This document shows, piece after piece, positions 44,361-55,349 of a stretch of DNA of 64,000 nucleotides (position 1 is its first letter; each line of letters opens with the position of its first letter). Source of the DNA: Aplectana chamaeleonis (lineage: Eukaryota > Nematoda > Chromadorea > Rhabditida > Cosmocercidae); the NCBI GenBank assembly GCA_029168955.1, contig JAPDOI010000965.1, positions 62,001 to 126,000 on the forward strand, in the 5' to 3' direction. The position numbers and the translations under genes were made by a program. A model generated the notes under the pieces. It was given only the letters and a program-made list of their open reading frames with translations, had not been told where the DNA came from and searched no databases.

Positions 44361-45598
44361 ATGCCCACTTAGTTTCACATGGGGAGATATTTGTAAGTTC
44401 TACTAGCCTTATAGCATGCCCTACTACCATTATCTCGTTTAATAATATCGATTTCGCTTCTTTGCTGTAGGGAATCTTGAATGTGCAGTCAGCCTCATAG
44501 TTAGCTCTATTGTTTATACTCTGCCAGCGCTTAGCTAGATGCCTCACATGGAAACCGGAGATGCCCAGGGTTTCGGAGGCATCTAGTCTAATTTTGACCC
44601 GAGATTTTACGTAAATAACGGAAAGTTTAGCCTCAGTTGGTGAAATTCTAGCTACAGCGCCCTCATATTCTACGTGAATATTCGCTACAGCACCCGCATC
44701 TTCTACGCTTATTCTCGTTGCAGCACTCGGTCGATCGACCCACCCAGTCCTGATCCGTACAAGAAAGGCAATCCCAGCTGCGATCGACAGCATCGCCGTT
44801 TCTTCCCCACGGCCTGCAGCATCCCAATGGTCAAAATTATCCTCGCCATGGTGTCCCAGAGAGCGACACCGGGTCACCCTCCATGGCCAGCCACAGAGTG
44901 TCGAGTAATCACTCCGTGATATGGCTGGGCCAACACAGTTCGAACGGCATCCCTGCGTTCCGCGTAGTCAGCGCGGGTTTAAGATTGCATTTCAACACAG
45001 ACTGTCGCGAAATCCGTAGATTCTCGCTACAAAATTATAGCGAGAATATACGGGTTTAGCGACCGAGAGATCAATGATTTGAATTTAGCCTTCGTTTTTA
45101 CGTGGAATACGCGCAGCATTTGCACCCTTGTAGCCTCGACACAAGAATATGCGGCTTTTAGCTATCGTAGCTAAAACCCGTAAATTCTTGCTACATGGAA
45201 TGGGGCGGCGTTACAGGCCGCGCCCTCGGAGGCACTTAGCTACGTTTTGGCAGAGTACGCGTTCTGGGTAGCTGTGTCCTTGGAAAACAATGATCAGTTC
45301 CCACTTGGGTTCTCAGTTTTGATGACTTCACTTTTTTGCGCTGTAAAAGTTTCAATTTTCGGGTTCACAATTTTTGAAAGATGATTTGAAATAATTGTAC
45401 ACAGTGTTGTTCGAAACATAATTTTCATGTAACAGCGTGGAAGCACAATAAATGAATGCGGATTAAAGTTTAACAGTAATAGCATTCAAAATATGAATAA
45501 CTTGACTGGATGTGACACAAAAAGGGAATTCACAGTTCGAGTGTATAATTTTTCAGTTACTAATTTTTTTTTCACTTGTTTTTTCGAATGTTTGACAT
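44361..45598. other. Unassigned stretch with a long minus frame and small hairpins
   Basis: A minus frame (44284-44877) is open for about 197 codons and can be extended upstream in frame. It overlaps element H at its end, has no start or splice evidence and resembles nothing I know. Near 45025-45050 a hairpin TTCTCGCTA..TAGCGAGAA occurs, and TTTTAGCTA..TAGCTAAAA near 45160. Otherwise A+T-rich. Confidence 0.3.
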
Positions 45599-46309
45599 TT
45601 AAAGGCACTGTTCGGGATAAACTTCATTCTCGAATTTACCATGACAAACGCTTCTCGTGGCTCTAAGAAGCAGAGCAGCGTCGAAAAAACGGTAAGAAAA
45701 GCTACCCAGGAGCCGCAAAACGGCTTAGAAAAGAGGGCGAACCCCGCCGCTGTGGGCAAGTCCCGCCCCTTTCCGCCCCTCGACGTGGACAAACAAAGGA
45801 ACACTCGAAATCGTGAGTTGAGCGATGGTTTCCGATCAAAAGCCCCGTTCTTCCCTTCATTCTCGACTTCTCTCTTTACTCAGGTCAGCTCGCATACCCT
45901 CTACTTCCCCACAACTCGCACTAAATTCGGCAGCAGTTTGGAATGCGTTCCGTGTGTGCGCTGCGATTTGTGGAACACTTTAAGCTGTGGGTGGCCGTTC
46001 ATGGGTGGCAACCAAGTGCCGGTCAATCAACGTAACGGGAATTATCGGTCGTCGTTATCATATGTTTTCCCCCACTGTCGACCAGTTCCAGTGTTCTTCT
46101 TTTTCTATTCCTTGCTAATATTCCATATTTGATAATCTCTGCTTCTATTCGACTTCTGCCTACAATCAGAGTGAGTTTTTTTCATTTCCATTGTTTATCG
46201 AAGTGATTAATTATTTATCAATTTATTTTTATCTAAATAAACATTCATCACAAACATTCAACAATTTAAAACTAAATGCTGAGAAAAAACATAATTAAGT
46301 AAATACATT

Positions 46310-46321
46310 AATAAGTGAATA
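46310..46321. repeat. Left 12-bp target duplication, Penelope locus 1
   Basis: AATAAGTGAATA, identical to 50027-50038. Confidence 0.88.
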
Positions 46322-46414
46322 ATCTCCAAGTTCGACTCTCGATAAACCTCGGCATCAGAACAATGTGTTGAACGTTCGTCTGTAGCACGCACGAGGTGGT
46401 AAGATGACTTTATT

Positions 46415-46450
46415 GACTAACGTTTCGGCGGATTCGCCCTCGTCGGAGTC
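46415..46450 (-). ncRNA. Hammerhead-ribozyme motif, locus 1 minus copy
   Basis: Stem I GACT/AGTC, core CCGACGA (one change from CUGANGA), stem II GGC/GCC, then GAAAC-GTT. Stem I differs from loci 2 and 3 by a compensatory A-T for G-C exchange. Confidence 0.72.
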
Positions 46451-46811
46451 TGAAACGGTCAAATTTACTCGTAAAATTAGTCGGCCAAATGTAGATACTA
46501 TCCTACAGAAATTCAGACAAATTTTCCAAAACGAATGGCACGGAAACATTGAACTGAGTGGCATACCTGTTCAAAAGTCCTCAGAAAACCATGTGATCAG
46601 TAGAACAACAAAGCGGGTACCAGAGTGACAGAAAGTACCCTAATCAGAAGCCGAGTCTGATGTAGGGTTGGAGTTCCCGTGTTATATTTATACCCTCGTC
46701 CTTCCGGTTGACCTTGGGATCTCTCGCACTGATCCAGAATGCTTCCAGCGCTTTTCGCGCACTAGTCTGGGCATCCCGCGCTAGGATCTCCACTCTCACC
46801 TCAAAATCATC

Positions 46812-48176
46812 TCACTCATGGCAATTAACCCTGTGGCAACCCAGTGCAGTGCCGACCCGCGACCTTTCTTTCCCATCTAGGTGTTCCTCAATTCGCACAT
46901 GTAAGGGGCGAGCCGTTTCGTCGATATACTCCTCACCGCAGCTCTGACATGTGATAACGTAGTTTACGCCCGAAGCAGCGCAGTCGCCCTCCTTGCCTGC
47001 TGGGCAGATGACGCAATGTGGGGTAACGCATGCGCGGTCATATTGGCGATTGCGGACCAACTGCTGCTTTAAATTACTGGGAGGGATGGTCAGTAAAGAT
47101 ACAGAGTCTTCCAATCCCGCCCCGCGCAAGCATTTTCTGATTTCGCTGCTCACCTCTTCCGAAATGAAGGGCATTTTGAACAGGGTTTTATCGCTTTGCT
47201 GCATGTTGCGGCCCCGATGGCCGCCGTGGGTGGGCCTAGTCCTTCCTAAATGTGTTTCGTAGCCGTTGAGTGTCGCAATTTGGCTAGCAAGCCTTTTCGA
47301 CTCCTCACGCTCTTCTGCGACAGAACACACATCTTTAGCGGTGCGAAACATGTTTTTAATCACCGCTCTTTTTGTCTGGGTAGGGTGCGCGGACCGCCAG
47401 TGGACGAGAATATTTTTGCTTGATGGTTTGCGGTACCATTTTGTGGTTTTGCTGCCCCCTACCAGCTTAATTTGGACGTCTAGGAAAGGTAACCAGCCCG
47501 CTGACGGCTTTTCCCGGGTTATTTTGATATGCTCTGACTGGCTGTTCATTAGGGCGAAACATTTGTCCATCTCGTCCTGCGTTGAACAGATTATGAGACA
47601 GTCATCGATGTAGCGCCGGTAGAACAACGGAACAGATTCGAGCACGGGTGCCTCGATTTTCGCCATGAAAGCGATAGCAAGCGTTGGTGCTAACCGTTGG
47701 CCCATAGCCAGCCCCCTTAACTGCGCAAAATATTTGCCCGCCCATTTGAAAACGTTACAACCGAGGCACTCCTTGAGAAGAACCATTAGGCTGTGTACAG
47801 AAAACCCGTGCATGTTAATACGGCTCTGATGCTGATTTAGAAGCTCAAAAACCGCTTCCATAGCCGCATCGTTACTAACGTTGGTGTAGAGCGCTGTAAC
47901 ATCGAAGGATTCCATTACACAGTTGCTGCTGAGTTCTGCAGACCGGAAATGGTCTAGAAAGGCTTGAGTGTTGGGTAAGTGCGCTGGGATGAATTGAAGA
48001 AGCTGGGTTAGTATTGAGCTGAGAAACCACCCTATCCGGTCGGTGGCCACCCACGCAGCTAATTATGGGGCGAGCCTTGATTGCGGCTGGATCAATTAGT
48101 GTGAGGTCCTCCGTTGACCCGAATTTATGGGTTTTGATCAGCAAGTACAACACTGGACATGTAGGAACCTCAATTT
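46812..48176 (-). pseudogene. Penelope-like RT with GIY-YIG endonuclease (minus copy)
   Basis: Collinear with the plus copy but damaged. A 2-base deletion near 48046 shifts the frame just before DRIGWFL, and a G-to-T change makes a stop at 46812 after NCHE. YIG is changed to YID in the nuclease motif (EEYIDETARP), and there is a K-to-E change in the conserved IKEH. Of about eight amino-acid differences from the plus copy, several hit conserved positions, so this copy appears to be decaying. It retains the coding segment LAQSIITRLK in the loop that the plus copy lacks. Confidence 0.88.
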
Positions 48177-48212
48177 TCAAACGCGTGATTATCGACTGAG
48201 CTAGCCCAGACG

Positions 48213-49747
48213 AAATTGAGGTTCCTACATGTCCAGTATTGTACTTGCTGATCAAAACCCATAAATTCGGGTCAACGGAGGACCTCACACTAATTGATCC
48301 AGCCGCAATCAAGGTTCGCCCCATAATTAGCTGCGTGGGTGGTCCCACCGACCGGATAGGGTGGTTTCTCAGCTCAATACTAACCCAGCTTCTTCAATTC
48401 ATCCCAGCGCACTTACCCAACACTCAAGCCTTTCTAGACCATTTCCGGTCTGCAGAACTCAGCAGCAACTGTGTAATGGAATTCTTCGATGTTACAGCGC
48501 TCTACACCAACGTTAGTACCGATGCGGCTATGGAAGCGGTTTTTGAGCTTCTAAATCAGCATCAGAGCCGTATTAACATGCACGGGTTTTCTGTACACAG
48601 CCTAATGGTTCTTCTCAAGGAGTGCCTCGGTTGTAACGTTTTCAAATGGGCGGGCAAATATTTTGCGCAGTTAAGGGGGCTGGCTATGGGCCAACGGTTA
48701 GCACCAACGCTTGCTATCGCTTTCATGGCGAAAATCGAGGCACCCGTGCTCGAATCTGTTCCGTTGTTCTACCGGCGCTACATCGATGACTGTCTCATAA
48801 TCTGTTCAACGCAGGACGAGATGGACAAATGTTTCGCCCTAACGAACAGCCAGTCAGAGCATATCAAAATAACCCGGGAAAAGCCGTCAGCGGGCTGGTT
48901 ACCTTTCCTAGACGTCCAAATTAAGCTGGTAGGGGGCAGCAAAACCACGAAATGGTACCGCAAACCATCAAGCAAAAATATTCTCGTCCACTGGCGGTCC
49001 GCGCACCCTACCCAGACAAAAAGAGCGGTGATTAAAAACATGTTTCGCACCGCTAAAGATGTGTGTTCTGGCGCAGAAGAGCGTGAGGAGTCGAAAAGGC
49101 TTGCTAGCCAAATTGCGACACTCAACGGCTACGAAACACATTTAGAAAGGACTAGGCCCACCCACGGCGGCCATCGGGGCCGGAACATGCAGCAAAGCGA
49201 TAAAACCCTGTTCAAAATGCCCTTCATTTCGGAAGAGGTGAGCAGCGCTATCAGAAAATGCTTGCGCGGGGCGGGATTGGAAGACTCTGTATCTTTACTG
49301 ACCATCCCTCCCAGTAATTTAAAGCAGCAGTTGGTTCGCAATCGCCAATATGACCGCGCATGCGTTACCCCACATTGCGTCATCTGCCCAGCAGGCAAGG
49401 AGGGCGACTGCGCTGCTTCGGGCGTAATCTACGTTATCACATGTCAGAGCTGCGGTGAGGAGTATATCGGCGAAACGGCTCGCCCCTTACATGTGCGAAT
49501 TAAGGAACACCTAGATGGGAAAGAAAGGTCGCGGGTCGGCACTGCACTGGGTTGCCACAGGGTTAATTGCCATGAGGGAGATGATTTTGAGGTGAGAGTG
49601 GAGATCCTAGCGCGGGAGGCCCAGACTAGCGCGCGAAAAGCGCTGGAAGCATTCTGGATCAGTGCGAGAGATCCCAAGGTCAACCGGAAGGACGAGGGTA
49701 TAAATATAACACGGGAACTCCAACCCTACATCAGACTCGGCTTCTGA
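48213..49747 (+). CDS. Penelope-like reverse transcriptase with GIY-YIG endonuclease, 5'-truncated
   Basis: Open for about 510 codons. From residue 1 at 48239: KTHKF (6-10) and VRPIIS of the RT fingers, FFDVTALYTNV (82-92, catalytic D84), GLAMGQRLAPTLAIAF (147-162, motif B), RRYIDDCLII (179-188, catalytic YIDD), LPFLDVQIKL and WYRKPSSKNILVHW of the thumb, IPPSNLKQQLVRNRQYD, a Cys cluster CVTPHCVICPAGKEGDC, then the GIY-YIG nuclease with GVIY (395-398), YIGET (409-413) and R420. A complete tail ends GF at 49747. The 5' coding region ahead of KTHK is missing and an in-frame TGA lies at 48197, so it is unlikely to be translated as a functional protein. It would act in target-primed reverse transcription. 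Confidence 0.92.
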
Positions 49748-49940
49748 TTAGGGTACTTTCTGTCACTCTGGTACCCGCTTTGTTGTTCTACTGATCACAT
49801 GGTTTTCTGAGGACTTTTGAACAGGTATGCCACTCAGTTCTATGTTTCCGTGCCATTCGTTTTGGAAAATTTGTCTGAATTTCTGTAGGATAGTATCTAC
49901 ATTTGGCCGACTAATTTTACGAGTAAATTTGACCGTTTCA

Positions 49941-49976
49941 GACTCCGACGAGGGCGAATCCGCCGAAACGTTAGTC
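49941..49976 (+). ncRNA. Hammerhead-ribozyme motif, locus 1 plus copy
   Basis: Identical to the minus-copy motif: GACT/AGTC stem I, CCGACGA, GGC/GCC, GAAAC. It lies about 195 bp past the coding end. Confidence 0.72.
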
Positions 49977-50026
49977 AATAAAGTCATCTTACCACCTCGT
50001 GCGTGCTACAGACGAACGTTCAACAC

Positions 50027-50038
50027 AATAAGTGAATA
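50027..50038. repeat. Right 12-bp target duplication, Penelope locus 1
   Basis: AATAAGTGAATA, identical to 46310-46321. Confidence 0.88.
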
Positions 50039-50940
50039 CTTATTTACTCAGAACGAATTCTTGAATATAATTTTAACACTAGTTGCCTTCTTCACTGAAG
50101 ATTTTTGTAAAATAAATAATTATTATCTTATTAATGTGTTTACTTATGTTTTTTTGTTAGCATTTAGTTTTAAAATGTTGAATGTTGACGACGAATGTTT
50201 ATAGGGATAAAAACAAATTATTTAACAATTAATCACTTCGACAAACAATGGAAATAGAAAAAAACTTATCCTGATTGTATGCAGAGGTCTATTCGAAGCA
50301 GAGAATATCGAATATGGAATATTAGCAAGGAATAGAAAAAGAAGAACACTGGAATTGGTCGACAGTGGGGGAAAACATATGATTACAACGACCGATAATT
50401 CCCGTTACATTGATTGACCAGCAGTTGGCTGCCACACATGAACGGCCACCCACAGCACAAAGTGTTCCACAAACCGCAGCGCACACACGGAACGCATTCC
50501 AAACTGCTGCCGAATTTAGTGCGAGTTGTGGGGAAGTAGAGGGTACATTGGCTGCAAAAGACGGAAGTTACAAGCCTCGGACAACTCGTCCACCGTTTTC
50601 CCTAGCTCAATTTTTGAGGGACTATAACTCCATTCCCAGAAGGTCTTGTACGATTGCAGATACATCAATGGAATCAGAATGGGACCGTTTTCAAGATAGG
50701 CAAAAAAACAGAAAAGCGATTCTTATCGCGAACAGTGCCTTTGAAATCACACCAACGTGCACTATTTTCAAATTCTGACATCAAAATTGGCTCATAGTTT
50801 CAATGCGTTTTTTTATTCAAGTATTTGAAGTCATTTTTTGGAAACTTGTGAACTCGATTATGTGTTGTATTTCGTTGCATATGTTTGTGTATAACCGTTA
50901 GCCATTAATGTGAACAAACTATACTTCGGACCGAATTATA

Positions 50941-51240
50941 TTATTCGAAAAATATTCGAATGATTTTTCGAATTTCGAATCATTCAAAATTCGAATTTCG
51001 AAAATTTTGGTTTTCGAATAATATTCGAAATTCGGATACTTCGGAAACGGGCTTTCGAATAACGTTCGAAATTCGAATACTTTGTAAAAAGCGGTATCGA
51101 ATAATATTCGAAATTCGAACATTTCAAAAACAGACTTTCGAATAGTATTCGGAATTCGAATATTTCAAAAAGAGACTTTCGAATAATATTCGAAATTCGA
51201 ATATTTTGGGGAGCATATTCGAATTATTGAAATTCGAATA
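50941..51240. repeat. ATTCGAAATTCGAAT-type array 1
   Basis: Degenerate tandem of TTCGAATAATATTCGAAAT-like units of 30-60 bp. The left edge CTATACTTCGGACCGAAT resembles the hAT-like end at 39879. Confidence 0.75.
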
Positions 51241-53040
51241 ACCGAAATGCACAATCATCATTTCATTAGAAGTTCTTTTTTTCTGACCAACCTCTGAAAG
51301 CACACTCTATCAATGCACCATCATGGCCTATTCACCCTCCGCCCGATTTGGGGTTCCTACACGCTTGGATCGTGTGAAATATTGCGACACCGCACAAGGT
51401 GCTCCATCGGCGGGATAGGCTGGCTTGATGGGACAGCCAACGCAGACCGTTCTTCTCCCGTTTTCGCATTTATTATGTAGCCGTCAGGCAGATATGGACA
51501 GTACCAGGGTTTTAGCTTCCAAAACCCTCCCGTTCCAGAGAAACAGTTACTTGAAATACGGACGGGAGCGATTGAGCTGACTGATCTATAATGACTACCC
51601 TAGAAACATTAGCTTGGAGTGGTCTTCGTGGCTGGAAATTTTTGGTTATGCTCAGGCCTTGTGAATTACGATTTGCGAATTACGACGAATTTGAAAACTT
51701 ACGATTTACGAAATGAAAAATTGAGTTCCACGGCGCGGCACGATCGATATTAGGGGTCGTTTGTACTTTCGCCGCCGAAAGGCGCGGCGAAGTGCATTTC
51801 TGTAATATTGATCACGCCGCGCGGCACGATCGATATTGTAGGATCGCACTACGCCGCGCTCCTCGGCGGCGGGAGTGTAAACGTCGCCTAAGGTCAATGG
51901 CTTATATTCTCGCTGCCATGAGCGATAGTCATGGCATTTAGCACAAATGCGGGACCAGCATCGGAGCAATCACACTGGCTGTCGTAGGAACAGTCGTCGC
52001 GTGTCCGTCGCAGAGAAGTGTCGTGGAGGGCTGACATACTGCAAATTCGTATATACCTGTCGTTGCCACTGTCGCTGTCACTGTGCAGCGCACTGCGACA
52101 GCGATAGATTTAAAGGGCGGGAGGCGGTCGCCGTCGCTGTGCAGAGAGACGCGACCTCGTGTCGCAAAACTATACCATTGGCCCTTTTCATACCTTTGCT
52201 GCCGCGTCAAATGTCGCTCATTAAGAAAAATGATAAAGCGCGGCGGTGGCGCAGAGAACGTTCTCGATCGTTATTACCGCTATAGCGGCATTTACAGCGC
52301 TTTACTGTCTCTTTACCACTTCCGATCTCGAATCGATTTCGCAAGCATTCTCATGTGGAAAGAAGCTAGTTGCCAACTTCCGGCTAATTTTCTAATAATC
52401 CAAAACTCTGGCTTCATTGTAGCCCAAAAGCGGCATTTTTCGCGGCGGCAAATGGGCGTAGAGGTTCCAAGCTCGCGTGTTCAGCCCTGCCACCTACCTA
52501 AAGTCGCTCAAGCTCGGCGGCAGCCAAATTGCCTAGGCCGCGCCGTGGCGTGGTAGTAGGTCTTTAGAGCGGCGCTAGGGTCTCGGCGCTTGGGTGCGAT
52601 AAGGCACTTCCCCAGAAAGTCATAGTGGTTGTCAAGTCTTGCCTGAAGCCAATCGTCTTGTGCTGAACGTGCGTGACGCGCTTGCAGAGAGAATGAATAC
52701 TCCAGCGGCGACGCTATGGCGGAGCGGATTGAAGGGATCCTAACTGTGCCTAGCAAGCAAAACCTGTACTGCGATCACTATCATAGTAGCAGAAGATAGC
52801 ACTAAAATTAATTATTATTGAACAAAATGAAATTGAAGACGGATTTATAATTAAAAATGACAAAAAAAGTTGTTACGGCCGCCACCATGGCGGAGCGGGC
52901 GTCACGCGCTATTCATAGTGACGCGTCACGAGTCACTATGAATAGCGCCTAGCTTTGTGGTAGGCCGATGAATATTTCTACAAAGCGATAGTCACAATAA
53001 ATGACAGCTCAAAACTAATTTTCAAAATCGGACTATCATT
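51241..53040. other. Unassigned stretch with CG-rich inverted motifs
   Basis: GCGCGGCACGATCGATATT occurs at 51735 and 51819 with CGCCGCGC-rich sequence around it. TACGATTTACG motifs occur at 51665-51712. A Cys/Arg-rich plus frame at 51947-52285 follows from a CTGTCGCTGTCAC-type repeat and is not convincing. Near 52895-52950 GTGACGCGTCAC sits in a palindrome (CGCTATTCATAGTGACGCG and inverse). Confidence 0.3.
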
Positions 53041-53360
53041 TGTGAATTCGAGAAAATTTATCCGAAAAATAGGAAAAATTATTGGTAAAAATTATTCGAA
53101 AATTCAAAAATTTGATTTTCCAATATACTTAAAATTCGAAAAATCAGTTTTTCGATTATATTCGAAGATTCGAAATTCGAAAAATACCATTTTCGAGTTT
53201 ATTCGAAAATTTGAAATTCGAAAAAAATGATTTTCGAATTTATTCGAAAATTTGAAATTCGATAAATTTGATTTTCGAATATATTCGAAAATTTGAAATT
53301 CGAAAAAAATGATTTTCGAATATATTCGAAAATTCGAAATTCGAAAATTTTTACAGTTTT
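53041..53360. repeat. ATTCGAAATTCGAAA-type array 2
   Basis: Degenerate tandem of about 50-bp units containing TTCGAATATATTCGAAAAT. The right edge GCCCAAGTATAG resembles an inverted hAT-like end. Confidence 0.75.
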
Positions 53361-53820
53361 GCCCAAGTATAGAACAAACACAATTTGTTTCACAAATATC
53401 GTCTCATTACTAATTGATGTACCATCAAGTGATTGATTTGGAAATAAATCCGTATATTATCATTTTCGTGTTATGCTGTTATGCAATACGCTAGCCTGGA
53501 GTCCCCCAATCGTGATATCCACTACTGACTATTTGATACTGTAATAATCAGTAGTGGGCACCATGATTGTAGGATCCCCTGCTGGCGTATCGCCCTGCTC
53601 TGAGCCCCTCCCATCGGAGGGGCGTCGTGGTATCATATTTGCCCGCGCTTCGAACGCAAATTGCCGTGATGCAGATTTGCGTTCGGAATGCGCACACTTT
53701 CGTACTGACCGCGGCGGTATACCGTTCAGAACGCTCGCAATGGTGCGGTCGGAACGTCGCCGACCCCGCGGTCGGTCCTATCGTTGCGCGCGGTCAGCCC
53801 TATTTTCTGTCCGAGCACAA
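53361..53820. other. Unassigned stretch, CG-rich to the right
   Basis: 53640-53820 carries GACCGC-type motifs like those at 42447-42720 and probably belongs to repeat F or a relative. The left part was not recognised. Confidence 0.35.
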
Positions 53821-54658
53821 ATAACGCTAATTCCTGCTTCAGATTGTCTCTTGATGCTGATTCAATACGGACCACCTGTTCAGATAACTACTTTCTTTTC
53901 TGAGTCGACCAACGTTCCGTCTCGCTATAGAAACATCTCAGAGAACACCCATGATGTTTACTCCTCTCCCATTTGGAACTTTGGTCTTTCAGATACACGG
54001 CTTTCATAACGCTGACTCTCCAGTCCGTCTCCGCTCTTCGAACTCTATTCAGTTTGGGGGACTGTCTTCGAGCGAGGCAGTACAGACAGCGAAGAGAGCG
54101 TCAGAGAGAGAAGAGCAATAGAGTGGAGGGCGCAGAGAACCGAGAAATTGAAGAGAGACCATCGCCAAAACCGAGTTCATATAAAACTAAGAAAGATTAA
54201 GAGTCAAATCTCACACTTTTCCAGGTACAGAGACAGCTTTGAAGTCAGAATTACGACACAAATATGCTGGTGATGCTCACGTTCTAGTTTCGCCGTTGAT
54301 AGAGCATTCCTACTCTTTGGGTGGGCGAAATATGCCATAACTATGTCAAGAAGTAACATTTTCCAAACTTAAAAAGATTTTTGGAATCAGGACGACGAGA
54401 GGAAGCGATTGGTGATTTCAGATTCAAAAAGTAACCACTCAAAAAGGTTTTGACTCCTTTTAGGGAAAATAGGCCATAACTAGGTGAAGACTTGAGTTTT
54501 TCTCAAGTCTGAACATATAATCGGAATCTCCTCAGCGAGAGGAATCGAACAGTTTTTTTCAGTTTCCCAAAAAGTCCACTCCGAACGAAAACGGCGTTTT
54601 CGACGAGATTTCGCGTCGCCGACGCGCTTTGAGACAGAAGTTATGGCCGGTATTGTAC
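53821..54658 (-). repeat. Long dispersed repeat F, copy 2
   Basis: Complement of 37390-38606 without the 370-bp insert. This copy shows the pre-insertion state around CACCCATGATGTTTACTCC. Landmarks include GAGCGAGGCAGTACAG and GCCGTTTTCGTTCGG. Confidence 0.85.
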
Positions 54659-55346
54659 TTCAGGTAAGGTTCTGAACACCTCGGTATGCCAAGTTATTGG
54701 AGAAAATCTGTACTCTTCGCACCTTATTAGGAATTAATCCGAGTTTGAAAGAGCTTAGAATCCCGAGGTGAGCAAAAAATCAATACGAAATGCTCAACTG
54801 AAGATTGCTCTTTGATTACAACAGCTATTTGAAGTTTTTGAAGCACAGGTTCCCATTTATTTCATCTTATGAAAATGGTCCTAATGAGGACTTCACAGGG
54901 TTGAGCAGGCCGTTGCGATAATTTTTGACTTAGCTACGACCTCCACCCTTGCTGACCAAAATTTTAAAGGAAAAAATGGGTAAAATGTTCATGATCTTCC
55001 TCCCGAGATGAGAAACTCTTTAGCTTTTCTGGATTGACAAGCCTGAAAAAAATTTGAGCTTGTGATTTGGAAAGAAACCATCTTTTCCTTTTTCTCTGAA
55101 TATTTCACGAGCCCCCGACTTTCGTTTTTTTTTTCAAAAACTTTCAGAAACGATTCGCGTTGCGACGAGTGGCAACCCTGCTCAACCCTGGGATTTCAAG
55201 TTGGCGTCGTTGATTTTGTTCGATTTTAGGCATTATTTTATCTTAGTCTACTTGGCTTTCTCCGACTTCATCTTCCAAGAGTCGAGTATTCTGCTCGCAA
55301 TCACAGCTGTAAGGCACGTCGCGCAAGCGAAAACTGGCTTCTCGCC
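54659..55346. other. Unassigned stretch
   Basis: A+T-rich. It contains only the exon-like segment listed separately at 54989-55042. Confidence 0.35.
54989..55042 (-). CDS. Possible short terminal exon
   Basis: Minus strand: acceptor AATTTTTTTCAG, then 17 codons (ACQSRKAKEFLISGGRS) and TGA. No upstream partner was found. Confidence 0.2.
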   Translation of the reverse strand, partial: ACQSRKAKEFLISGGRS

Positions 55347-55349
55347 TAA

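Larger units (their letters stand above)
46322..50026. mobile_element. Penelope-like element, head-to-head dimer (locus 1)
   Basis: Minus copy 46322-48212, plus copy 48213-50026, bounded by AATAAGTGAATA. The arms match at about 98-99% by eye, with a 36-bp loop (48177-48212) that belongs to the minus copy's own coding sequence. The minus copy starts at the element's 3' terminus (CCTCGGC..TCGAACTTGGAGAT on its strand), the same end as at locus 2. The plus copy ends about 45 bp short of it. Both copies lack the 5' half of the RT. Confidence 0.92.
45897..50543. mobile_element. TA-flanked foldback element N, split by the Penelope dimer
   Basis: TA at 45895-45896 and 50544-50545; ends CCCTCTACTTCCCC and the inverse. 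The arms (45897-46318 and about 50130-50543) agree at roughly 90%. Without the retroelement, N would be about 930 bp with a loop of about 95 bp. No coding capacity of its own. Confidence 0.85.
45603..50740. mobile_element. Family A TTAA MITE, copy 4, split by a 4.65-kb insertion
   Basis: Left part 45603-45894 (TTAA at 45599-45602) and right part 50546-50740 (flank TTGA) together give about 487 bp, the family length. The break falls in GCTCGCATACATTGGCTGC of the consensus. It is the outermost, hence oldest, layer of a three-level nest. Confidence 0.9.

Noticed and set aside
44284..44877. 197-codon minus frame as a host gene
   Set aside because: Although long, it overlaps foldback element H, starts at a non-ATG codon, continues upstream without a start, and shows no splice site or known domain.
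44870..45010. 5S rRNA or a spliced-leader gene
   Set aside because: A CATATCACG string and local pairing looked suggestive, but neither the 5S internal control regions nor a nematode spliced-leader sequence is present.
45897..50543. A single 4.6-kb DNA transposon with 2.3-kb inverted arms carrying Penelope genes
   Set aside because: The 12-bp duplication AATAAGTGAATA at 46310 and 50027 shows the Penelope dimer inserted separately into a pre-existing foldback element.
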